A stretch of DNA of 64,000 nucleotides from positions 3,062,001-3,126,000 of the forward strand of contig PUDQ02000001.1 of NCBI GenBank assembly GCA_002964805.2, in the 5' to 3' direction. Shown here in pieces: positions 36,755-46,582 of this stretch. The DNA comes from Trametes villosa (lineage: Eukaryota > Basidiomycota > Agaricomycetes > Polyporales > Polyporaceae). A program made the translations under genes and the position numbers. How positions within the stretch are numbered: position 1 is the stretch's first letter; each line of letters begins with the position of its first letter. The notes beneath the pieces were generated by a model. It was not told the DNA's origin, ran no database searches, and saw only the letters and a program-made list of their open reading frames with translations.

Positions 36755-37315
36755 GTTCTCTTGGGCCAATTCGTGGACGGAGACGACTTTGCGGCTACAG
36801 CATTCTGCGGATGTCGCACGCCTTGGCATGTGAATGGTGAGTCGTCGTTGGTGTTGGGCTTTGCCTATTGCTTCCTCGGATGAGAAATCTTCGTAAACTC
36901 AGCTCACTTCGATGCCCCCTCAGGGGGCTATGAGAAGAATGCGATACCTTTGCTGATCTTGTTTCCTAAAACGATGTTCAAGCAACACGTAACTCACGTC
37001 CCCGCCCCTGTAGATACCACCTCAGCCTTCGATGCTTCAAGTTCTCCCGATACCACTGCATCACACGACTCGGACCAAGGCCGGAGGCAACAATGCTGTG
37101 AGTTGTCTTTCCCAGGCTGTTTCACTTGCGCTTCTGCTTTCGGATGAAACTATTCTGCAAATTCTACTCGACGTGTTCACGCACGATGGGTGCGATTCCT
37201 TCGGGAACCATTCAAGTCTCTGACATTTGTTGTTTTGTTCCACGCAGACAAACAGCCTCTGACCACCTACTTACAGGTCTTTCCACCCTACGCTCATACA
37301 GACTTCGCGAGGTAA
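36755..37315 (+). CDS. Small unknown gene, 5' end unresolved
   Basis: Three exons (36755-36836, 36903-37097, 37248-37315) join in frame to about 114 residues ending with TAA. The sequence reads VLLGQFVDGDDFAATAFCGC, TPWHVNAHFDAPSGGYEKNA, then IPLLILFPKTMFKQHVTHVP and a Ser/Asp/Thr-rich stretch, ending TTYLQVFPPYAHTDFAR. Donors (GTGAGT, GTGAGT) and acceptors (CTCAG, CGCAG) are good. A TAG in frame just before 36755 is part of a CTCTCTAG acceptor, so at least one upstream exon with the start codon is missing from the model; it probably lies near 36690. No family was recognised. It could also be the upstream part of the following gene. Confidence 0.42.
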
Positions 37316-37577
37316 GTGGGTATCGTACATGGTCTGTGACGCGCTGTGTCGCTGTTGGCGCTATGCTCTCGTTATTCCATGTTCTTGCAATACATTGTGC
37401 CGTGAAGTGTTTATGTCCGTTCCATCTCCGTGTGATGAACCATCGAGGTCACGTCGGGTGCAGCCTCGCTCTGATAGCTGCGTACCTGGTATGCTCCAGC
37501 CTCATGCCATTTGGCGAGGTGTGATAAGGGGTGGTCAGGAGTGGTGCTTACCAGCAACGCGGCCTGTTGTTGCCGTC

Positions 37578-39874
37578 ATGTACCCGACGCTGCCGGAGGG
37601 GGCGTCCCTGCCGCCGGGCGACTCTTCATCGGCTCCTGCGCGGGCGCAAGCGGAGCACCCGAGCTCTTCGGTATGCCTCTCGTCGCGTCCTCTCCTTGCC
37701 GTTTCCCGTCGTGAACGCGTTCTGCCGTCTGCTGTTGCCTGCGCTCCGTCCGGCTTGTCGCATCGACTACTGCGTGTGCTGGTGATCCGCGTCCTGTCCA
37801 GCAAGCTCTGCAAAGGCGCCACGCAGTCTTGGCGCTGTCATCATGTCCAACTTCACGCTCGTCGACCCAAATGGATGGGACTGCGATCTGCAATCCGTAC
37901 GTTTCTCCCGCCCAGAACCGACCTGATCGAGCTTACCGACATTCGGGGGGCTACCCCAGGTGTACTCCGCGTACATAGGCCACTTCCAGTTACACAACAT
38001 CGTTTGGTGAGTGGACAGCTATAGGCGGCACCGCGAGTTCCTTGTTTGACGAAGACGTGGACAGGTATGAACGCTCGTGGGGCGTATTCTTCGAGTCCTT
38101 CGAGGAATTCCTCACTTTCTCGTGGCCTGCGATCACCGTGACTGATGCGTGGACTGGACGAGCACATATCGTGGTCCGAATGTCGACGGTGGGTGCGTTT
38201 CTGAAGATGCTAAAGACAAGGTATTACCGGGAGCTGTAACTACATGGAGATGTACCGTACTCACGCGTGCCCGAAGGTTTGGAGAGACACTTCCCATCGT
38301 CGAGAACATACTCCGAATAACCCCGTTCGAGACGTCCCAACGGCATCTCCGTACAATCTCCGACTATGCTACGTACAAGAAGGTCTTCTCCACCCTTCCC
38401 GCCATCGCCCTCTCCGCGCAGAAGGTCCGCGTGCGGAACGGAGAGCCCAAGGCGGTCCGTGAACTGTGGGCCTCACGGGACAAGACGTTCTTGGCCCTCG
38501 ACTTTGAATGGTCGGAGCGCAACTCTGCGTCGTGCATCGAGTGGGGCTACGCCGCCGTGCGTTGCGGTCACCTGGACACGTCAGTATTGGCCACCACATC
38601 TTGACGTCCTAGCTCGTGCTGAGCGGAAGACCGCATCCCATACAGTGTCGGCGCATGGCCTCCCGATCCTGAGCCAAATTACAGGTGCGCGCCTCGTGTC
38701 AATATGCGCTCATTCAGCGGACTCACGGCACTAGGCGCGGACATTATATTGTCGGGGAATACGTGGACAAGGTACACAACAAGCACAAGCCGAGCTTTCC
38801 TTGGGCGGTACGTCCCTCCCTTTGGAACTTCCCGTCGGCACGGACACTCACTTGCCAAATATGACAGTATGCGGTAAGCGATGGTCCTGCTGACACCCAC
38901 AACCTGCGCTGAATCGCGCGCGCGATCTGCTAGTTCGGCGAGAGCCAGGTCGTGCCGAAGGCCAAGCTCCCGCATATGATCCAAGCCATCATCAGGTACG
39001 CCTTCTTCCCCAGATCCACGCGTTGACTTTGAAAACGAGATTCCGCGCATTCTGTAGTAGCCTGATGAGCCCGGACTCGGAGACGATCCCTAACACGCTT
39101 GTGCTCGTCGCTCATGGGACCACCGGAGACCTGCGCCGTCTCGAGGAAATGAAGATCAGTAAGCCTCTTCCGCTCGCCCTTACGTCCGCCTGACGCCTGC
39201 TCACCCGCCTTCCGCTCCGCCCCTCCGCAGAATTGCCTCACAACCTGCTCATCCTCGACACGATGGCGTTCGAGCGCCAGCTCTACAGCAGCGGCCAGCG
39301 CGGCGCGATGCAGGAGCCGTCCGGGAAGCCGCGCGAGCCGGGCTCGAGCCTCTCGCTCACCGCGCTCCTGCAGTCGCTCGGCGTCGACGTCCAGCGCGTG
39401 CTGCACAACGCCGGGAACGCGGCGTTCACGTGCCTGCTCGGGCTGCAGCTGCTCTTCGACCCGGAGACGAAGGTGCCCGCGCCGCGCGCGCACAACGGCG
39501 TGCCCGGGATGCTGCGCGGCCCCAGGGGGAGCCCCGCGATGCCGCCCGCGATCGCGTTCATGCACTCCCCGGCGCCGATGTTCCCGCCGCTGGGGCTCAT
39601 GCCCACGGGCTCGCCCGTGCTGTTCCCGCGGGGGAGCACGCCGGACATCTTCGTCGACCCGGCGGCGAACAGCAGGCTGTCGTACTTCCCGAACCACCGC
39701 TCGATCAGCGACCACCGGCTGACGCCGCCCAACGGCTCGTTCAACGGACGGCTGCCCGGGCGGCAGCGGGTGAGCTCGACGAACGACGTGAACGAGATGG
39801 GCGAGCACCTCGCGGCGATGAACCTGAAGAGCAAGACGCTGGGCGCCCACGGCACGCCCCCGCACTCACGGTGA
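37578..39874 (+). CDS. Gfd2/YDR514C-like protein with RNase H-fold (DEDD exonuclease-type) domain
   Basis: Eleven exons fit in frame, about 534 residues. The start MYPTLPEGASLPPGDSSSAP at 37578 is inferred; MSNFTLVDPNGWDCDLQS at 37843 is the alternative. The N-terminal domain contains SWGVFFESFEEFLTFSWPAI. The nuclease-like domain begins KTFLALDFEWSERNSASCIE with the DxE motif. GHYIVGEYVDKVHNKHKPSF and FGESQVVPKAKLPHMIQAII follow, then VLVAHGTTGDLRRLEEMK with the second Asp. The third motif, VLHNAGNAAFTCLLGLQLL, keeps the His but has Ala where the family's last Asp usually stands. A 6-nt micro-exon (38868-38873) encodes Tyr-Ala. The C-terminal 170 residues are Pro/Gly-rich and disordered. Yeast Gfd2 is linked to mRNA export; catalysis here is doubtful. 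Confidence 0.8.
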
Positions 39875-40138
39875 AAATTTTGGCATACCCTACAGCTACA
39901 GCGTACACGGTGATCTCGGACGGGGACTGGGCGATATCGATACCATAGTACCATACGCACGCACGACGGACTGTTACGGACTGCCGATCCTGTACCTGGC
40001 GTCTCATGGACACCGCGGACTACTCACCCTGGGACTTTGTATGCGCACGCGCCGTTTCGGACGGACGACGATTGATCCATCGATACACCTCCTTGCTCCT
40101 TGCAGACGAATACATACACATGCCCATCATGTACAGCT

Positions 40139-42061
40139 CTAGACGACGGTATAGTTTTCGACGGCGACGGTCGCGTCCTCGGAGAACGTGACCTCCTCGC
40201 CGTTGTCGATGCGGGTGACCGACGCGAGGTGCACGCCCGCGACGCTGCCCTCTCCGACGAACGCGACGCTGACAGGGAAGAAGACGCCCGGGTCGTCTCC
40301 ACCGACAGAGAACTCGAGCGAGCCGGACCGCTCCTCCGCGTTGATGAGCGGGATGCTCCAGTCGAGGGAGTGGCTCGACGGGTTGAGTGACCACTCGCCC
40401 GAGTGAGAAGAGACCGTGGGATATGACCCATCGCTGTGTCAATCCAGTAAGCACGCTGGCATGGGAGCAAGGCCCGGTAATACAACGGAGACGTACGGCA
40501 GAGGGATCGAGATGACCACATCGTGCAGAGCGACGTGCTCTGCCTCGAGCTCGTATTCAATGTTCACGTCGCACGTCCCGTCGTTTGAAGGCGAGGGCCA
40601 GCAGTTGACTGCGATGCGTAAGCATTCCATGCGGTCCATTCGAAGTAGGTCAAAAAGACTCACTCGACAGCGGGACGTACGTCTCGTCCTTGCCGGAGTA
40701 TCTCCATTTCAGCACGGCGAGGGCCTGGCCGACGGGGAAACTTTTCGAGGAGTCCTTGAGCGCGACGACGCGGTCCCTGTTCGCAGCAAATTTCGCGACG
40801 TTCGGGTGCTGCTTGAATTGCAGCTCTGGGCCGTAGCTGGCAGGCGCGGGGGCCAGTACGAGCTTGACGCGAGCGAGGTCGGGTTCTGAAATCTGCAGGT
40901 TCATGTCACCCCGCAGTTCGAGGTTGGTTAGACCGCCCTCGCGCATAAGCTCCAAGTTGATGAATTCCTTGATGATAACATGCACGCTGCAGAGAATCGG
41001 GAGTTATTTAAGTTATCAGAGTAGTAGGTAAGAGCATATACCTCTGGGCCTCTACTGGAGGCAGGCTGCCACGTTCGTTCTTCGGTGCAGAAGTGACTGG
41101 TTCGGGCGTGTGAGAGACCGCAGGAGTTCCGGGCGCAGACATATCCTCTGATAGTAAGGCCTCTCCACCAAGAGCATCGAGCAACGCTGACTGCTGAGTC
41201 CTCTTGCTGCCAAGCTTCATACCGCTGCCCTTGAATGCGGGTGCCCGGAGGCTAGAGGGCGCTGGCGAGTTGGTGCGGATCGCCGCGGGAGGAGTGTATT
41301 CGCGCTGGGCCACTGGCGCATATCCAGAGATGCCTCCGCCAAGGTAGCCTCCGCCAGATGGTGCACCGGCCGCGGCGCGCCTCTGCTGCTCCCGACGCTG
41401 CATCTCGAGCTGCTTGGCGCGACGTTTGAGTTCCTCCTTCGCCTCCGCCTCTTTGTTCTGCACTAAACGTCAATCTATGCGCCTTATTCCGCGCTGCCTC
41501 TGCTGGACGTACCCGGGCAATGATCTCCTGGATCTTCTCCTCGTGACTCTCCATCTCCAGCACGTTGCGCACCTGCATGAGGTTGACCGGCTCCCTGTAC
41601 CCCAGGCTCACGATCTCATCGAACGCAAAGAGGAGCTCGAACTCGTTCTTGACGATCTCGCGCTGCTCCGCGCTCCTGCAGATGTCGGAGACGACGCGCG
41701 CGAAGAGGTGCAGGGTGTCGATGTCCTGGAGGATGTTGGACGCCTTGTTCGTGATGAGGATGATGTAGAGGTCCTCCAGCGGCTGGTAGACATAGCGGAC
41801 GTCTGTGGTTTCGACGGACGTGTGTTGGGTGTTCGGCGGGATGAGCTTCGGGAAGGACGCGAGGAGGGACTCTATGCGTGCCCGCGACATATCACGGAAC
41901 TGGCGGGACACGATGGCTATTTTCCTGTCAGTATGTCTTATGACAATCTGTAACGTATATGCGTACGCTTTCCGCCTTTCGTGCATATTGAGGCTGCAAG
42001 AACGACCTAGCGGAGACATCGCATCGAGTTCCTTCTTGTGACATCAAGCTACGCTTACCAT
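40139..42061 (-). CDS. RET2: Coatomer subunit delta (delta-COP)
   Basis: Delta-COP is part of the COPI coat that acts in Golgi-to-ER retrieval. The start codon at 42061-42059 is a complete ATG followed at once by an intron (GTAAGC...CGCTAG), then VVLAASICTKGGK and, after a second intron, PIVSRQFRDMSRARIESLL of the longin domain. Further segments are VRYVYQPLEDLYIILITNKA, FARVVSDICRSAEQREIVKN and VSLGYREPVNLMQVRNVLEM. A charged linker (EELKRRAKQLEMQRREQQRR) leads to the mu-homology domain: VHVIIKEFINLELMREGGLT, LKWRYSGKDETYVPLS, INCWPSPSNDGTCDVNIEYE-like (IAVNCWPSPSN), WSIPLINAEERSGSLEFSV, ending TVAVENYTVV at 40139. All domains are intact. Confidence 0.95.
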
Positions 42062-42524
42062 TGCGGAGATCTACTAGCTTTGCCGGGTTTCAAGTTCAGA
42101 GACTCAGAGAAGCAAGTAAGGTCTCCAGCCTAGCTTTCAGAAGGAATGAAGAGTGATAGCCCGCAGGAGAAAGTCAAGCCGAGAGCCGCGGTCGCCGTTT
42201 GTGACGACCGAGTCCGCAGACGCGACGTGTCTGTCCCTGATGGGCGCCTACCGTGGCAGTAGCACGGGCATTTTGGGCGCTTCCGGTCTCACAGCATACA
42301 AGCAGGCTACCAGTCACGGTGCGGATGTGTTCACCACCTACAGTACGGGTACATACTGGCATACAACCTTGCCGGGTCACCGGTCACCGGTTAAGGCTCA
42401 CGAGCCAACAGAGAACCTTAGGTGTGCCGAAGACAAGCTCAATGGGGCGAGTATGATGGTATTGATACAAGAACCTCCTTCCTACCGCTATTCTGCCAAT
42501 TCACTGTTCGTACACTTTTAGATC
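42062..42524. other. Intergenic region
   Basis: Upstream region of delta-COP and 3' region of the aldo/keto reductase gene. No coding frame was recognised. Confidence 0.5.
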
Positions 42525-44544
42525 TCACGCGAAGGCAGGGTTGAGCCTCCCAAACGCGTCCAAAGTGGGACGGCCGAAGGAAGACTACGGACAACGGTTG
42601 TCAGATAATTTACGACGTGCTGGTAAGTCCTAAATCGACTTACGAAGGGCGAGGGCTTGTTGTCCAGGATCTTCTCGATCTTCTTGATCACCTCCGGCGT
42701 GAGCTTCGGGATAACCTCTAGGGCCTTCAGGTTGTCCGTAACCTGCTCGGGCTTCGACGCGCCGAGGATGACGGTGCTCGTGTTCGGGTTGACCGCGAGC
42801 CACGCCAGCGCGAGATGGTTGATCTTGCACCCGAGCTCTGATAGATGTGCGTGTGTCCGCGGCGGCGCCGCAATGAACCGTCAGCAAGATCGTACGACGC
42901 GACGCAGAGCGCCGCAGGAGGATAGGGCCCCGGTGCACAAAACGTTACCTTTGTCGGCCAACTCGGCGAGCTCCTTCACAGACTTGAGCTGCTTCTGGCC
43001 TTCCTCGCTCTTGAGTTTCTCGACCGACTGCTTGAAGAAGTCGGAGTGCACCGCGAAGCGCGAGTCCGAGGGGATGCCGTCGTTGTACTACCGCACCCGT
43101 GTGTCAGCCCTTGCGCGGTAGAACCGCTACCTCCGCACCCGCGCGGGAGACTCACCTTGCCAGTGAGAAGGCCACTCGCCAGGCCCGAGAACACCGTCGT
43201 TCCGATGTGATACTTCTCGTAGAGCGGTCTGAGCATGGACAGTCCCACAGCTCAGTCCCCGCCATACACACGGGTGGCGTCGTCATGAAGCCTGCACTCA
43301 CGCATATTCCTTCTCAGGGCGTTCGCGGTGGAACATGCTACGAGCGGCGTCAGCCACACGCAGAAAGGGAGCAACGCAGGTACGCACTGGTGCTGGCATT
43401 GCTCCGCGATCGGGGCAACCAGGCCCAGCTTCGCCGAAACATCTGGAGAGGGGGGAGAAACAAGTTCGCGTCAGCCGGACAGCCCGCGGCGAATCGGACG
43501 CTAGCGGTGGACGTACGGTAGGCTTCTTCGATGTCGCGCGCGGTCCACTCAGAGGTCGCCCAGTAGAACGCCTGCGGGCGGTGGTGGCGCCGCCGATTTA
43601 GCAGGACTGCACCCGCGGTTCGAGAATGCGCGGAGGAGGGGGACGCACCCAGCCCTGATCAATCACGAAGTTGAAGGCACGAACTATCTCCTCCATCGGC
43701 ACTGTCGTGGCGTTAGCGTGTGCGGCGGGCTGGGAAGGGGGGGACCGCAGAGACGTAATGGATGGCGTACCGGAGTGGTCGGGGCGGTGCGCGAATATCA
43801 CGTCCACGTAGTCCATCTGGAGCCGTTCGAGGCATTTCTTCGTGCCTTCGACGATGCTGCCGACGTTGATCGAATTGAGCGAAGGCTCCCCTCCGTGGCG
43901 GGCCTTCTGAACTTACTGTTTCCTGGAGAGCCCCATATCATTGGGCCCCTTGCCGCCCCAGAAGATCTTGGTGGTGATTACAAGGTCGGAACGCTTGACG
44001 TCGAGTTCCTTGAACACACGGCCCCTGATTCCCAGAAGGGCGGTCAAATTTGGACCAGTGCCGGCAACCTGTGCGGCAGGTGCTCACATCTCCACCTCCG
44101 CCTGGCCAGAAGCGTAGCCTTCGGCGGTGTCAAACCTGCAGCAGCGCGTGTCAGGCACACGCACTAGCGTCCCGCGACGGGCTGCCAACGTAGCACGTAC
44201 ATGTTGATACCATTGTCCAGGGCGGTCTTGATGATGTCCTGCAAGGCAAGCGCATCCCGAGCCGAGCGTCAGCTCGCCGCCTTCTGCAAGCCGCTGATCC
44301 ACAGGAACGGCAGAAGGGCGCGGCACGCGCACCTTGACGGGGTCTCCGTGCACGGTTTCGCCGTAGGTGAGCCCTGCAAATACAGTTTGGTGCTGTCAGT
44401 CTCATCATCGCGGGAGGAAGCGTCGCGCGCAGGATCGAGAGTGATTAGCCACGCACATGCACCCAGGGAGAAGACAGGCACGCGCAAGCCGCTCGGGCCT
44501 AGCCTGCGGAAGGGCATGTCCTTCGTCTGGTACGTGTACGCCAT
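42525..44544 (-). CDS. Aldo/keto reductase, voltage-gated K+ channel beta-subunit (AKR6) type
   Basis: About nine exons. [20 protein letters not shown] starts at 44544; an internal Met (MPFRRLG) is the alternative. The catalytic set is present: Asp and Tyr in [20 protein letters not shown], Lys in [17 protein letters not shown], and His in [67 protein letters not shown] and [19 protein letters not shown] are typical of this subfamily, as is the NADPH-binding stretch [20 protein letters not shown]. The last exon, after an intron at about 42642-42583, reads [19 protein letters not shown] and stops at 42525. These proteins reduce aldehydes and ketones with NADPH in the cytosol; a link to a potassium channel is unlikely in fungi. 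Confidence 0.93.
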
Positions 44545-45771
44545 GATGCTGCTGTTCGGCGGTCAGATGTGCGGGCCTTGGGGCGGTACGTGGTTTGCGC
44601 CTTGGTTGGGCTCGTCGATGGACACCTGCGGTTGTTCTCTGAGCTGCAAGTCGTCCAGGTGAGAAGAGATAAGGGACTTTATACCACCACGACTGGGCGC
44701 ACGGGATCGATGGTGGGAGCGACAGGATGATGCCATACTTGTCCTCGTACCGGTCCGGTCAGGGTGATCCATTCAATCCGTGAGGCACCGGGCCTTTGCA
44801 TTCGCGCCTCCTGTGCTCTCAGAAGTGCTCAGAACTTTCCCAGAGGAAGTAGTGGCCACTGGCCATGCTTGCACTCGTCGGGACTAAAAATAAGCTGGAC
44901 GGCACGCCGTAAGGAAGTGTACGCCGGGCCAGAGGAGAAAGCATTGGCCACACAACGAGGCGACCGAGAATTGTTCTGACTGCTTGCAGCTCAGCAAACT
45001 TGCTCGGGATTCCCTGGCGGGCCGAGAGCTTCACGTGTTGGACGTCCTCGGCGCATATCGATGAACCTTGTACCTCGAGAACTTGGTGATACGACCGCCT
45101 CCGCGACTAGCGCGAGCGATGCAAAGCCCTTCCAGCGGTAGGAAGAGAGAACTTCGTCGGATACATGTTTCTGAACTTACTCGCTAACCTAGCTAACCCG
45201 CACGAGCACAGCACCGGCAACACTCCGGCAACGCTAGCTACGTCACGCCGGTGAGTCGCCGATGAGGTCTGTTTACACACACCGCCCTGGACTTCGAGGT
45301 GAGAGATACGAGGCCACGGATGTGAGAGGGAGGCATAGGCGTGGATTTCGTTGGTTCGCGGTACCTGGGTCATCGAGGTATATGGGACTGATTGAAAGAG
45401 TGTTGAACAAGCAAGTAACGGTCATGGACAACCGTCTCGAACTCGTTGAGTTGCCGCGGAGGGCTGGATCGACGTCATAACCTGACCATGGGGTTGGGGT
45501 AGCTCAACCTCACGAACTCCGGATGCGATCAGCCTACTGAATCCAACAGTGCACACACTGAACAGATATTCTCCAGCACACATATACGCGCGTATAGTAT
45601 TTGCTGTCCCGGTGGCACTTAAGGCGAGTTAGCAACGGTGGTCAAAGTGCGGGAGGAATCGGCGACTTACTGGCCGTGGGAATAACATAGTCGCATGCGG
45701 ACGCCGCGCAGCTGGAGCCTGGAAGGTTTAGCACCAACGACAACGACCACGAGCACTCGCCATCTACCACC
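44545..45771. other. Intergenic region of about 1.2 kb
   Basis: Upstream regions of the AKR gene (minus) and fasciclin gene (plus). No coding signal was recognised on either strand. Confidence 0.5.
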
Positions 45772-46582
45772 ATGCGTCTACAGCTTCTCTCTCTCCTTGT
45801 GCTACCCTTCCTTGCTGCCGCGTCTGTTGACGAGCAAATGGTGTTGCCATCCTCTCAAGACGGCGCCGGAGAGCCGTTTACTCCGGTCACGTACTCCGGG
45901 AAACCCTCTCTTGCGGATCTCCTCACCATCGAGTCCTCCGCATCGATATTCTATTCTTACGCGCGGGAAACCGAGCTGAGCAACCTGTTCGCTGACAAGA
46001 ACACGAAGACCACGCTCCTGGTCCCGACGAACAAGGCGGTCATCGCGCTCCCGAGGAAACCGTACGTCCCCCATGATGTCTTCCATGCGCCTGCGGAACT
46101 ATACACGGCGTCCCGGTGTCATAGACATGAAGGCCCCGAGCCCGTCCGCGAGGGCGTCATCCTATCGGAGGCCGAGTTCGACGATCTGTCAAAGAAGAAC
46201 GTCGAGCGTTGGGTCTCGGCGCACATCATCCCGGTATGACATTGTTGCTCGTCCCCGCCACTGGCTGCGGCGTACTCAAGGCGTCTCGCCCACAGGGGTC
46301 CCCCGTTTCCTTGCTCTCCCCCGCGGAGCACAGGACTCTACTCGACGGGAAGAACGTAACCTTCACCCTAGTAGATGACGGCGACTCAAGTACGCCGGAA
46401 TGGACCCGCGCGGTCCTCGACGGCGTCGTTCGCTTGACTGCGATGAAGGAGGTAAGCACCGCTTTTTCATCCCCTATCTCTCCGGGGTGTGTGGTGTACG
46501 ACGTCTAACGCTGTCATGTCGTGCGCTGTAGGCATCCAATGGTGTCATGTATATTCTTGACGGCACAGTCGCCTTGGACTAG
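45772..46582 (+). CDS. Secreted fasciclin (FAS1) domain protein
   Basis: Four exons: 45772-46061, 46125-46233, 46296-46451 and 46532-46582, about 200 residues. The N-terminus MRLQLLSLLVLPFLAAASVD is a signal peptide. The FAS1 domain runs from PSLADLLTIESSASIFYSYA and TTLLVPTNKAVIALPRKP (the H1 box region) to VERWVSAHIIP, LLDGKNVTFTLVDD and SNGVMYILDGTVALD, the H2-like end, directly before TAG. No GPI signal follows, so the protein is probably secreted or ER-luminal. It resembles the single-FAS1-domain proteins of basidiomycetes (YLR001C-like); these are linked to adhesion, but a role here is inferred. Confidence 0.88.
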
